A stretch of DNA of 64,000 bases from Larix kaempferi (lineage: Eukaryota; Streptophyta; Pinopsida; Pinales; Pinaceae). The stretch spans positions 5,314,001 through 5,378,000 of the forward strand of contig BSBM01000592.1 of assembly GCA_027924585.1 (NCBI GenBank), read 5' to 3'. The translations under genes and the position numbers were made by a program. The notes beneath the pieces were generated by a model. The model did no database searches and was not told the origin of the DNA. It saw only the letters and a program-made list of their open reading frames with translations. Below, piece by piece: positions 45,081 through 56,479 of the stretch. Numbering within the stretch: the first letter of the stretch is position 1; every line of letters starts with the position of its first letter.

Positions 45081-45863
45081 CTATGCATCTCCTTTCTTCT
45101 TTAGAGATCTGCAGTCTTTCTTCAGATGCCCTTTCTTTCCACAGTTCCAGCACTCTATTTTTCCCAGTCTGGACTTGAATCTGCCCATTTTAGACTTGCC
45201 ACGATTACCTCGGCTCTTTCCTCTCTCCTTTTGTCTTCCCCTTCTCTCCATGGTCAATGCATTACCTGATGTCTCACCTGTGCTTTTTCTTCGCATTTCC
45301 TCGCTAAGAATAACACCTTTTACATCATCAAATTTCAAGGTGTTTGAACTAGAGACAAAGTTACTTACAACCATGACCAATCTATTCCAGCTTTCTGGCA
45401 ATGAGAACAAGATTAGAAGAGCTCTAACCTCATCATCAAAGTTCACACTTATAGAACTTAGTTGATTTGTAACCGTATTAAAATAATTTAAATGATCAGT
45501 AACAGATCCACCTTCCAACATCTTCATATTAAATAAACGTTTCATCAGAAATACCTTGTTGGAGGCCGAGGGTTTTTCATACACCTTACCCAATGCGCTC
45601 ATCAAACCCTCCGTTGTCGTTTCTTTTGAGATATTGAAAGCCATCGACGAAGCTAGGGACATCCATATTGTCCCAAGTGCCTTTCTGTCAAGAACCTCCC
45701 ATTCTTCATCCTTCATAGCTGTCGGCTGCTTTGCTCTTCCTCCCAACGGTAGGAATAGATCCTTCTGGTACAGATAGTTCTCCATTTGCATTTTCCATAA
45801 CTGTAAGTTTTGGCCATTAAACTTCTCGACCTTAAACTTTCCTTCTTCCGCCATTGCTCCCAC
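45081..45863 (-). pseudogene. Copia gag
   Basis: 260 codons, the longest intact piece of this element. Start ATG at 45,863 (MGAMAEEGKFKVEKFNGQNL), though MAEEG three codons on may be the native start. UBN2-type gag core: LWKMQMENYLYQKDL, AKQPTAMKDEEWEVLDRKALGTIWMSLA and TTEGLMSALGKVYEKPSASNKVFLMKRLFN. A Lys/Arg-rich stretch and a CCHC knuckle CWNCGKKGHLKKDC come near the end. Two adjacent TAG stops at 45,081 and 45,078 separate it from protease; the reading after them remains open to the frameshift at ~44,995. Confidence 0.92.
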
Positions 45864-45914
45864 TCGAACTAGAAACCCTAGCTTCCTGCGAGTTTATCTG
45901 CCAAATAGACCTTT

Positions 45915-45927
45915 GGCTCTGATACCA
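45915..45927 (-). promoter_or_regulatory. Copia primer binding site (tRNA-iMet)
   Basis: Plus strand ggctctgatacca equals the initiator-Met tRNA 3' end, 2 nt from the LTR. Confidence 0.92.
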
Positions 45928-45929
45928 AT

Positions 45930-46394
45930 TGTTAGAAAAATAGGATCGCAGAGCAATAGCAATAAACAGAAATGCAAATATAATCACACATACACATTAC
46001 AAGAGAGACACAGATATATCGTGGTTCACCCAAGATGGGCTACGTCCACACTGAAGTTGCCAGTCCTTATTATTATACCATCCAAAAAAGTGAAGGGATA
46101 CAACTTGTAGCACAGTCGTTGCACTTTCTCTTCACTGTCTCACAGTCTCTCTTCTTGATCTCAGAGATCTTTACAATGCATAATACCTAATACATCAACT
46201 CTAGCTGTGTTACAATGTCATTCTTTTATAAGGGAAATACAATGGGAAAATGCCATGGGTTACCCAAAACCATGGGCCCGAAAACTATTGGCGAAAATAG
46301 CCCCAAGGTTGGGGAATGAGTGTACAGTCCTCTGGGGTACATGGCTAAGACAATATCATCTATGAGACTGGAAGATCTGGCTCCACAACCAACA
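45930..46394 (-). repeat. Copia 5' LTR
   Basis: 465 bp. 26 substitutions and no gaps against 41,428-41,892, counted by eye. Most are transitions, including a cluster of six near 46,105-46,130. Confidence 0.95.
46220..46232 (-). promoter_or_regulatory. Copia LTR TATA box
   Basis: Minus strand CTTATAAAAGAATG within the 5' LTR; a good plant TATA box in the expected middle of a copia LTR. Confidence 0.65.
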
Positions 46395-46753
46395 ACTTAT
46401 ACCTGCTTTTCTTCTTGCTTCTCATCCTTAACTTATGTTTCATTTTCTTTGTCTTGACTCCTCTTTTGGTATTCTTCTTCCATCTTGAACTAGAGATCCT
46501 TGGCAGAGGTGTATTCTTTTACACCTTCTTTAATAGGGCTTGAGAGTCCATCCATTAGAAACTTCAAGGCAATAATGTTGTATTTCTCAACTGTTATCTT
46601 TGTCTTCTTTCTAGGTTGGACAGGTGGGTTAACCACAATTTCCCAAACACTGAACTGCATCAAATAATCTTTCATTCTGCTGCTCCAACCAAAATAATAT
46701 GATTTCTCAAAACCTCGAACTTCAAAGTGAATGACCTTTTTTGGTCCTTCCAT
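46395..46753 (-). pseudogene. TR-GAG gag, N-terminal part
   Basis: Start ATG at 46,753, 49 bp downstream of the PBS. The UBN2/DUF4219-like core is FEKSYYFGWSSRMKDYL, FSVWEIVVNPP, NIIALKFLMDGLS and VKEYTSAKDL, then a TAG at 46,490 in place of the usual Trp, and EEEYQKRS beyond it. A TAA at 46,433 is the second stop. The frame runs into the copia insertion at 46,394 and resumes, still in frame, at 41,422 on the far side if one copy of the 5-bp target site is counted. Confidence 0.85.
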
Positions 46754-46801
46754 TTGTGTCCACGGATCCCTTGAAGCTTGCTAGGCTTGTGATGAAGGCC
46801 T

Positions 46802-46813
46802 GCTCTGATACCA
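46802..46813 (-). promoter_or_regulatory. TR-GAG primer binding site (tRNA-iMet)
   Basis: Plus strand gctctgatacca, 2 nt from the LTR at 46,816; same primer as the two autonomous-type elements in the window. Confidence 0.9.
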
Positions 46814-46815
46814 AT

Positions 46816-48590
46816 TGATGGACACAATGGCACACTGAGAGGGGGGGCGGTGAATCAGTGGGCCAACACTTAACTTTAATTTTCAATTTCTTCTAACCCT
46901 AACGTATATCATTTACATTTCCACTTTAACACTTAGGCATATATCATTATTCACACTAATCTATACATTAATAATCATCAAACTTTAAACATGTCATTCA
47001 CAACATCAATTCACACCATTAGAGACACAACACAATATGAGTTTTGTAATTTGTTTATATTTCTTCAATCGGCCACAACCGGGGGGTTTTATCAGCTACA
47101 ACTGAATCAAAAGCACCAACTTCTATTCCAAGACTCAACTTGGTCTTTTTCTCAGATACAACTAAGAAAAATAATTACAAGACCCAACTTGTGTTTACAT
47201 ACACATTCTTGTCACATTACATTTCATCGATTTACCCTTGTCAACATAATCATATTATTGTCTGCTGCCAATTCTATAGTACAACCACATCATCATTCTG
47301 TTCATAATCATTTCAATCAATCTGCTGCCTCAAAATATCAAGTTGTCTCTGTTATCAGCACAATCATGTCACCAATCTATCAATTATTACTTCAACATTA
47401 TGTCTTCATCAATCTGCTGCCAAAACATAAAAGATGACCATAGTCATATCATTCTGTCCACATCATCACTTTCTGCTCCTCCAACTGCTGCTGCCTCGAA
47501 AATCTCAGATCACTGAAAACAAAGCTCCTCTTCACCTCCACAAATCTTTTACACTCTTCACTCACATAAAAATAAAACTTTGTCCTCTTTATTTATACCT
47601 TTTCTTCTCCACAAATTTTGGAGGCTGACATGTCAAGTTCATTTTATTTTATCATTTAATAATTCAATTAAATCAACTGATCTTTTTCATGTCCATATTA
47701 TCCGTATCAAATATATATATATTTAACCTTTTTTCCACATCATCATAGTGGGCTTGTCACCACTTTATCTTTTTCATGCCATTTCATCTCCTTTTCATAT
47801 GGCCTTCACCTTCCTTAAAAGATGCCCGTAGGGGCTCTTTTTACTTGTCCACAAATGCCTCCAAATATGCCCACATTGCCTTCAAAATTATGCCCATAGG
47901 AGGCCTTGAAGATGCTCACAACTGCCCTTGATTATGCCTGCAGGGCTACATAAAAATGCCCGCAAGCCTTTTCAAAATATGCTCGCAGGCTCTTGAGAAA
48001 ATGCTCGCATAGGGTCTTATAAATGCCTGCATGGAGTGTTTCAAATGCCCACATGGTCTTCAAATAAATGCCCGCAGGGCCTTTTTTAAAATGCCCACAA
48101 GGGACTTATGAAATGCCCGTAGGGCACTATAAAAATGCCCGCACAACTGTCTCAAAATGCACCCAAGGGCATATAAAATGCCCATAAAGGCTCCTCCTCT
48201 GCGTTGTCATCAACCTTTGACCTTGATTGTCATGTCACCAATACTTTGACTTGTTTGACTTGTTTTGTCATCTTCCTTATCAAGTCACCAATCTTTGTCT
48301 AGTATCTTCCTTGTCAAGTCACCAATCTTTGTCAAGTCATTCAACCTTTATCTTTGTCAATTGCTTGCCATTGTCCTCCATCTTTCCATGTTACCAATGC
48401 TTGTCCTTCTTGCTTGTCCTTTTCCATGCTCACTTCAACCTGTCATTCAACCTTTGTCTTTGTCCATTGCATGTCATTGTCCTCCATCTTTCCATGTTAC
48501 CAATGCTTGTCCTGCTTGCTTTTTCTTTGCCATGCTCACTTCAACCTTTGTCATTAATGTGTTTGTCATCAATGACAACTTTCCTTGTCA
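46816..48590 (-). repeat. TR-GAG 5' LTR
   Basis: 1,775 bp, TGATGGACACAATG...TTGTCA. Same module order as the other LTR: plain region, TA run (47,710-47,721), tgcccgcagg minisatellite (47,820-48,190), then the ~105-bp duplicates. Confidence 0.93.
47588..47600 (-). promoter_or_regulatory. TR-GAG LTR TATA box
   Basis: Minus strand GGTATAAATAAAG is a textbook TATA box; conserved in the other LTR at 37,213-37,225. Confidence 0.65.
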
Positions 48591-48595
48591 ATATA
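48591..48595. repeat. Target-site duplication atata, right (TR-GAG)
   Basis: Identical to 36,436-36,440. Confidence 0.88.
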
Positions 48596-49868
48596 GAGGA
48601 TATTTCCTAAGGAAGAGAGGTTTCTTCCTTTTTTTGTGGCTCTCTAGGTTTCGTTCCTCTACATGACAATGCTCTTCCTGCACTTCTTTCTTAGTCTCAT
48701 GGGACATTTTTCTCTCATCATCTTCTATTTGGATTACCTCCTTTCCTTTATCATCCCGCCTTCCAAAGGACCATGTTCATTTCCTCTTTGGAATTAGGGT
48801 TTCACCACTCTTCAACTGGAGTCATCTGGATCTTCTCATAATCGAGGATGGCTTGGGGGTATCCTTACATAGTTTTTTTCATTTTGACTCCTTCCTCGGG
48901 GTTATCTCACTGGGATTTGTTGCTTCGCTAGCATCCACTGCATCAGTTACAACTTCAACATCCACAACATTTGTTGTACCCATTGCATCCACAGTATCTA
49001 CCGTGGCTATCATGTTTATATCACTTGTAAAAATTATATCCTCATCCATACCTTGCTCTTCAAGGATCCCTTCAATCAATGAGACTAACTAGATTCGTCT
49101 GGATCTCCTCGGAATTGAGGATGGTTGGGGGGTATCCTTGCATAGTTTTATTCCTTTTGACTCCTTCCTCAGGGTTATCTCACTGGGATTTTCTACTTCA
49201 GTAGCGTTTGCTGCATCAGTTACACCATTATCATCCACAACATCTGTTATATCCTCATCCATACCTTTCTCTTCAGGGATCCCTTCGATTCACAAGACCC
49301 AACTCCATCTTATGTTCAATAATGCATCTTTCACCAATAGTTTAATGAGGCCATTATGTGATATGCTAGTTTCAAGAGTGGAACTGCTTGTTACCTTAGA
49401 ACTCATCAGCTCTAAAATTCTAAGAAAGAAAAATGGGACATTCACATACCTCCCATGTCTTAGATGGACCAGTAGCTTAAAATGATACCCATAGACAGGA
49501 TGGTACCATCCTTCACATGTCAAAAATTTTTGTATACAAAGTGCCACTTGCAGCCATGGAGCTTCCAATGAGTTTCTCTACACTCCCTTTTCTCCTCTTG
49601 TTAGTTGTTCTCATGTTCCTTAAACAAAATCATTTCTTAGGGTGGCTAAAGAGATCCTACGTTCAAACCACGGCCTCTCACCCTCTGCCTGTAGTCCTGT
49701 AACACATGTTATAGTTTCCTCTATGATAGGTATATCAATCCCTCTTACCCTAGCAACGAACTTACTTAAGGTCTGAGCAAATTCCAGTGCTACGGTGGCA
49801 TCATGTCCTTGCAATCTCTCAAAATAGTCGAGCCACCGTCCAACTTCTGCAAAAATTTGGATCACTGT
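48596..49868 (-). pseudogene. Unidentified decayed coding sequence, proximal part
   Basis: Minus-strand pieces in order. 49,865-49,620 has GRWLDYFERLQGHDATVALEFAQTLSKFVARVRGIDIP and TGLQAEGERPWFERR. 49,568-49,290 has CEGWYHPVYGYHFKLLVHLRHGRYVNVPFFFLRILELM and HNGLIKLLVKDALL. 49,079-48,850 is acidic, with repeats rich in V/D/A/T. The composition is protein-like and the pieces run toward the TR-GAG insertion; the likely continuation is 36,435-35,072. It recalls an unnamed protein class met in plant, perhaps conifer, repeats, but I cannot name it. An internal duplication at 48,836-48,945 and 49,108-49,195 (plus strand: gaggatgg..tggggggtatcctt..catagt) also marks this region. Confidence 0.45.
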
Positions 49869-51560
49869 TTTATTTTGATAAATAACGTTAGTGTCTAGAG
49901 GTTCGTTTCTTACTGGCTAGCCCCCCATACCAAGAATTTTCGACCTTTCCACTTCTTTAGTTGTAATAGGGATCGAATTTAGCAAATTTATCACAATCGT
50001 GTGAAGCTTAGAGGTAGATGAATAGGATTTTGATACTAGCAAGGGTCTAGGACTATGTATGAAGATGTTTCATGAATGATTAATACGACAAGAGTTTGGG
50101 AAAGCATAGCAATTATAACTAAAATCGTGTCTAAGTTCAGGTTCAGTTGATTACTAATGATGGTTTGGTATAGTGAAAAATATGGTTGTCTAATCACATG
50201 AGCGGTGAAAAATCTCTAGAGGGGAAAAATCTATAAATTTGATCGATGGCTATGGATCCATGCCAAGTATTTGAAACACGGCTATGGATTGACAATAGTC
50301 AAGTTTTGGATTTGATCGACGGTTAAGGATGCAACTTGTGGACTCAACATGTCGATAGTTAACGCTTCCTTGAGCCCATAAGTTCAAAAACCACCTTTTC
50401 ATTTCTAGACATGCATTGCTATATGAGGTGCACTTGCGGTAGCAACCAAATGTTCTAAAACCACCCAACCAAGGCCGCAAGTCACAAAGGGATGAAACCT
50501 CAACGGTTTACTAAAATGACTCTAGGTAGGTATAATGGAAAATCAAAGAATCTCACGTGGACAAGTCAATTAATAAGTCATATCCTTGTAAAAAGGTAAT
50601 TTTTGCTCATACACTGTTCATTTCTTAATAATTTCAATTGGTGGTGCTTGGAAAATACGACAAATAATGTAAACTATTACAGTTGATGTTTTGTGCCTAC
50701 CTGTAGTCTAACTCTTCAATATACTATCCAGGTAAATTCAAGCTCTATAATTCTCTAAGGTTTTCTTGTATTTGAAATATTAATTTAAGAGCCATGGCCC
50801 TAGTTAGAAATCCTATGACCTCCCCCTATTTGAGTAAGCCAAATTCTACCATTGACCACTTGAGTGGCATTGATGCCGCCCTAACCACAAAGGTTAACTC
50901 TCTCTTGAGTTAACTTTGTTTTGTTATTGATTCCTGTGCATATTCTACTATTGTTCCTTCAAACGAAGGAGCCAACTCTGGTATCTCTCCAAAATCATTC
51001 TTCCGAAGTTGCTCAAACTCATATAAATCACCCTTCATTTCCCTATCAACATCAGTGATGCTAGCTAGGAACTATTGATATTTCGTTGTATATGGGAGGG
51101 TGGGTTTATGCTGCTCTAACTATTGAATTTATGTGTTTGCAAAGTCATCTAACTGCTGCAAATCAATGTAAGTTCCCTGTGTTATTGACTTCAATTCCCA
51201 CACAATCTATTTGGAGGCATATGCTTTATCATGTAGAATATCCATCTTGTTATCAAGTTGTTGGGCATCCTTATACTTGCTTTCTCTTTCCAGGGGATCA
51301 TATGTAAGTTGGGCTTCATGGTTCAGCTGTTTAAGTTTTCTCTACAAGGATTCAACATGCCTATGTTTCTTCTATAGGATGCAACCCAATCATTTAATGC
51401 TACGAAGAGCTCTTGAATTTGCTATGTTGTCTATTGGATGTAGCTGCGGATGGTTGTCACTGTGCTGCTCACTTGTGGGACTTGGGCCATCAATTTTACC
51501 TGTTGTTCATTTCCTTGGTTCTAGAGCTTGATGATTTGTTGTTGGATTTTGACTTGTTCT
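49869..51560. other. Unassigned sequence
   Basis: No intact gene. Minus translation of 51,530-50,780 keeps broken protein-like stretches leading out of the 51,973-51,563 frame. The rest (49,880-50,780) shows nothing I can support. Confidence 0.35.
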
Positions 51561-51562
51561 GA

Positions 51563-51973
51563 CTAAATTTGCTTCCAAGAGACACATAGGTGTTTCAAGT
51601 TATCTTGTAGTATGGTGGATGAGATATCCTCTGGTGCTATTGGTACATGTTTGTGGACTTGAGGCCACATTGTGCACAATTGACCACACAAGGAAGAAGT
51701 AGTATCCTTTGTAGGTGCTTTGTCTTTCCTTGTTGCTTCCTTGGTATCCAAAGTGTTAGCCAATTGTATATGTGTGTCGTCATATGCTTGCTTGATTTTA
51801 TTGTGTTCTATCTCAACAAATGCTAGCCACTGTTCTTCTTCGGATGTAGTGAGGTGGATTTGTTTGAACAATTGTTGGTAATTCAAAGTGGCATAATCAA
51901 TTATGGGTGCGCCAAGGGGAAATGACTGAAGCAACAGTCTACTGGATATAGACTGCACTGATTGATCTTGCAA
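51563..51973 (-). pseudogene. Unidentified helical protein fragment
   Basis: 136 open codons: QQLFKQIHLTTSEEEQWLAFVEIEHNKIKQAYDDTHIQLANTLDTKEATRKDKAP, then CGQLCTMWPQVHKHVPIAPEDISSTILQDNLKHL. Charged and likely helical, no enzyme motif. Similarity-like reading extends both sides past stops, so it is a remnant of a longer minus-strand ORF, perhaps the same unnamed gene as at 48.6-49.9 kb. Confidence 0.4.
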
Positions 51974-54180
51974 TTTGTTTTCTACTTCTTTATTTGTTTC
52001 TCTAGTATTGATGATCCTATGTCTTACTTCCTTAGAGAGGAAAGGGGTGATATCATGGTGTGCCTATAAAAACTAGGGGACAACTTGGTAGTTACCCACA
52101 TATTGTGCCCATTGTTTGATATGCATTATGAGTGATGAGGTTCAGGAACCTAGTGATATGGAGGATTTTTTGTCGATTCTATGTGTGGCTCGATCTCGAC
52201 TTTTTTCATATGCTAGTCTTGTTGTGAACTACCCTCTTTTGCATTGTATTGTTGTGATTGGACAGGAGGCTATGTTTCTGAATCACTATGGATTTCTGTC
52301 AGCTGATCATTCTGTAGAAAGAGGGGATCAACTATGGTAGCTTATGAGTTTGATGCCTCCTTCCCTTCATTATTTTCCTGAGATGTCTTTGGGGTCAGTG
52401 AGAATTCTTGTTGGACTCATACACCTGGTGTATTGCTAATATGTTATGGGGGATCATCAATAATTTTAATCACCGAGGATTGCATTGCATTGGTTGAAGG
52501 GATGAAGCAGAGACTGTTGATAGGGGGAGGGATGGCTATGAGTGAAGTAGTGGAAGAGGTTTACCAAGGGTCGGAATTGTGGAGATTGCGGTGGAGGGGT
52601 TATTTGGTTTTGACTGGGTGGTGCAAGCGTGCTTTGTTGGAGTAAAGGCATGAATGGATTCCTTTAGGATATTGGTGGGGACCATAATGGTGTTTGGAAG
52701 TGATGTGATGCATTTGGGAATGGGGCACGATGTGGCTTCATGGATTGGCGTATCTTCCAAATAGATTTCCTAGGGCTCTTCAACTTTCCTTTTCTGCTTA
52801 ATTGAGGGTTGGGAGAACAAATATGGCATACCTTTGCTTGCATTGACAATCTTTACTCTTTTCCAATTGTGGACGACCTTATGAAATGATTCTGGCATAA
52901 GCAAAATGGCATGGGGCAAGGTGGGAATGTTTCTAGGTCTATTTCAAGTGGTCGAATGAATGTAGTGTCCTGGTCAATGCCAAGCCGTACCTTAGAAGTT
53001 TACTTCTGGAGCAGGGTGTTAGGGATTTTCATGTCCCAAATTTGGAATTGGGTCACAATGGCCTAATCACATTAGCCATATTCATTAGAGTTTGTAAAAT
53101 TGATGTTAAGGGTCAAATAATTGCCAAGGAGGAAAATTACTAGTTTCCTAGGTTTGGGGTGGAAGCTTTGGGATTTGGAATAAGGGGGATAATAAATGAT
53201 GTTTAGACATTAGAAGGGTTCAAGTATTTAATAAATAGAGTGAATAAAGAAATTCAAGAGAAATCCTAAGTGACAAATGGTTTTGGAGACATATGGAGGA
53301 TGTGGGACCCACACTAGCTTGATTTTTCATAATACATGGTATCTCTCTTTTGCAAATTCGAATTAATGGGAATGTGAACACTCTTGGGTGAGTTGGTAAG
53401 TCATAACACATGTCATTGAGCATCTTAGGTCGAATTGGGAAGGATTGGTAACCTCCATGGAAGATAAAGAGTCAAAGTGGAAGTTTGTGGACACTTGGGC
53501 TAGATTCCCTAGCCCCTATGACACCAATGATGGAGCATCTATAACAATTATGACAAATTGCAGACCTGACCTCTGACATATGACCACTATGACATGTCAG
53601 CCCCAAAAATAGGCTCAAAGAAGGCTAATTTGGGAGTTGGAGAAGCCAAAGAGACTCAAAATCGAATTTGGGAGAAGATGGAAGGTTGGAATTAGGAGAC
53701 AAGTGGCAAATGTGGAATATTTCCTAAATGGAAATCTATTGAATCTATTGAGAGGATTTCGACCCTTAGAAGGATAATGTTGGTTATAAAATGTAGAAAT
53801 GAAGTATGATAATGGCTTTTGATCATTTGTAGAATTTGCAATTGCATTTGTGAGGAGGGAGAGCTAGTGGATGACTAGTTTCTTGCCTTAGCCAATTTCA
53901 AGGGTGAAAGATTCCCATCCAAGTTGGTAATTGGAAAGGCCATTCAGACCTTTCATTTGGAGCTTTAATGGAGTCTTTATTTGCAGGTGTAAGCTACAGG
54001 GCAGCTCATGATTTATTCTATTGCAGCTCACTCCTTCAACCATTTCCAGTTTTGATGGCATATTCTTGATCCTTGAGGGAGGGCGTTTTTGGTGAGCTAT
54101 TGTACTCTTTGGGGAAGCTTTTAATGCCCCATTTCTTTTTTAATATGAATTAAATACTCTGTTCTTAATCTCCAAAAAGT
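51974..54180. other. Unassigned sequence, possible old LINE remnant
   Basis: No supported gene. The plus strand ends near 54,100-54,180 with a T-rich then ttaatatgaattaaat sequence and A tract, somewhat like a LINE 3' end. The preceding 1.5 kb gives broken plus-strand reading with no conserved motif. Confidence 0.25.
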
Positions 54181-54540
54181 TTCAGGTCTAAATTCCAAGT
54201 AGAAATGTATAAATCTCATTTTTAATGGAAGAACAATGCCATTTCCCCACTACCTTGTTGTGAGCCAATGTATTGATGATGATTTCGAATGAATGGATGA
54301 TTATATGATATATTTGTGATCAATATACTGCCATGTATGTCTTCTACAAGTTTCATGTACTGTACTTGAGCATTTGAAGCATTTTTACTCAGTTTAGTTG
54401 TATTGGGAGGTGAAATAGTGCCATTTCCCCAAGGGTCGAATTGGGGATTTTTGCAGTTGAATGGGAGAGGGTGAGAACAGTTGTAATAATCCATTAATGG
54501 TGCATATGAGACTTTAATCAAATAATTAACACATTACATA

Positions 54541-54985
54541 CCTATTTTCATAAATTTGAGTGGGTTTGGAGGCATTTGGAAAGCCATTTTCAGTACTTAC
54601 CCCAGGGGGATTTGAACCCCAAATTACTAGTAAAATTGCATAATTGGTCCAGAATCTTAAGAGAGTTTGCAAAGGTCTTTTGGTGGAAACATGTCATCCA
54701 TAAACATCATTTTAAAGTTATAATATCATTCATACACCTTCCTTGAAGATTTGAAGGCATTTGGAGTCAATTTGAGACCTAGAGACCAATACTAGTCAAA
54801 GGAAAATCACTAGTAAAGTTACCTACATTGATCAGAATTGAAAGAGGATTTGCATAAGTATTTTAAAGGTCCAAAGGAATCCTTTAAACACATATTTATG
54901 TTCTAATATCATTCATATACCTTCTCAGAAGATTTGGGATCATTTGGGGCAAATTTGGGACCTAGAGATCAAAACTAGTCAAAGG
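54541..54985. repeat. ~181-bp degenerate tandem repeat
   Basis: atatcattcata(c/t)accttc...gaagatttg...catttgg recurs at 54,724 and 54,905, and gacctagaga(c/t)caa(t/a)actagtcaaagg at 54,776 and 54,959. An earlier, poorer copy starts near 54,560. Two and a half units in all. Confidence 0.65.
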
Positions 54986-54989
54986 TCAA

Positions 54990-56445
54990 GCTCGGGAAAA
55001 AAGTGGAAAATTGCAATTTTAATAAAATTCCTAATAAGGGACATTAAAGGGATTCTCTCCATTACGGATTTCTTCAGATCAACTTGCCATTCTTCGAATG
55101 AATTCTCATTGAAGGCATTGTTGGTAGGATCTCGTGGAGCTTTCCAAGGTGCGTAGTGTTGGGAAACAGGCTATGGAAATTTGATGGGTGGTAATTGTTG
55201 ACCGCAGGGTGCTCGCCACTTCCACATAGCTAGGGAAACAAGCAAATACCCAAAGATAAAAATATATTCTGGAGTTTTGTGCATATGTACACGCTTGGAG
55301 TAGGTCATCAATTTAAAAATTACACCAGTTGAGTTGGACGCCTTGAACGCAAAATTTCACCACCGATAATGTGTCCAAAGTGCACTCCCCCTTTGTGTAT
55401 TTCCTCATGAATTTACCAGCTATAATCTGACATGCCAATTTGGTTATTTGATGGTTAATGTTGGTGATGATGGAACCTTTCCCTCCTCACTTGGTACCAT
55501 ACTTGTCATATAGGTTCAACTCTATGCGATTCTTTGCTCTCTTGTTTCTACCCTGGAAACCGGTGGCAACACTCTCCCCTTCCATTAAGAGCCCTATGAA
55601 TTTGTGAATGCCCTCTACATGGATAGGCTATTGCTTGTCTATCCATAAAGAGTAACCATGCATGCAATCGATAAAAAAAATTGTGCATTTTTGAACTTTT
55701 GGTATGGTGCCAAAGAGTGGAAGGCATTTGAGATTCATCAAGTTGGACTCTCTCAGGGGCACAAAGTCAAATTTCCATTGTGTTATGATCTGTCTATTTG
55801 CAGATAGGATGAAATCATGGTAAACACTTGGATTCATGTCTAGGTATATATCTCCATCTAAAAAATCAGTGTCCACAAGCCACACTTGCTCAACTTTCCC
55901 TTGTAGGTCATCCAGGACGTGAATCCTTGGATCCACGGGGTCTGGTTTTGCTACTTCTTTCTGTTTGGCTTGTGCCTAGATGAAGACAGCTCATGTTGTG
56001 GCAACCTTCCCTATTGCAGATGCTTGTCACTAATAGAAAAACTATATTACGGCCATATTATTTCCTGAGAACATCAGTTTGTCGATTTTTCACAATGTGT
56101 GATGTAGCTGAAAGTGCCATCCTTTAATAGGCTAGTTTGAAATGATGAAACATTAATGGTGGGAATTAGTGGAGTGGTGACATAAATGTTCTTCTAAATT
56201 GCATAAGTGACTACTGTGTTCACACGTTTAAGCTTTTATCTGAAGGAGCAGGTCATCAAAACTCATAAATCGCACAAAGACAGTTGGATTGATTTTTCAT
56301 GGCACTAACAGTAACTAATTGGAACTGTCGGTCCCTCCCCAACCATAATGGTGAAGACTATTTGACAAGTAAAATAAACTGTGAAAACCAACTAAAGACT
56401 AAAAAGAAAAATCACTGGACTAAAAAGGAAATCCTAACTTCTAAC
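54990..56445 (-). other. Unassigned sequence with a coding-like piece
   Basis: Minus 55,936-55,628 is open for 102 codons (MDPRIHVLDDLQGKVEQVWLV, YLDMNPSVYHDFIL, WKFDFVPLRESNLMNLKCLPLFGT). The sequence looks like real protein but I do not recognise the family. It lies downstream of the old Ty3 integrase, where a 3' UTR or LTR would be expected. No LTR partner for the right-edge promoter region was seen here. Confidence 0.35.
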
Positions 56446-56479
56446 TAACTCATTCCTGAGAGCAGGAGTGGCCTCTTGC

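Larger units (their letters stand above)
41428..46394 (-). mobile_element. Ty1/copia element (Tork/TNT1-like), nested
   Basis: 4,967-bp minus-strand element with 465-bp LTRs, iMet PBS beside the right LTR and PPT beside the left LTR. Order gag, protease, integrase, RT, RNase H is the copia order. Sequence flavour (VVKMTSIRTILSLVAVEDLHLEQLDVKT; YVDD) is Tork/TNT1-like. There are about nine stops and two one-base losses, and 26 LTR differences (5.6%). It sits inside the gag of the larger TR-GAG element. Confidence 0.95.
36441..48590 (-). mobile_element. Gag-only (TR-GAG type) LTR retrotransposon, host of a nested copia
   Basis: Outer element, 12,150 bp including a 4,967-bp copia insertion (native length ~7.2 kb). 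LTRs 36,441-38,301 and 46,816-48,590, TG...CA, atata target duplications, iMet PBS beside the right LTR and a PPT beside the left one: all minus-strand. The only coding trace is a copia-type gag with coiled coil and three CCHC knuckles; the ~2.1 kb after gag (40,400-38,315) shows no protease, integrase, RT or RNase H. Elements with LTRs plus gag alone are known in plants as TR-GAGs and move using a partner's enzymes. LTR divergence (about 7-8% in the first ~170 bp, plus indels) makes it older than its guest. Confidence 0.88.

Noticed and set aside
54590-54625. tRNA T-arm-like ggggttcaaatccccc (minus strand)
   Set aside because: Isolated hairpin within the 181-bp repeat region; no cloverleaf around it.
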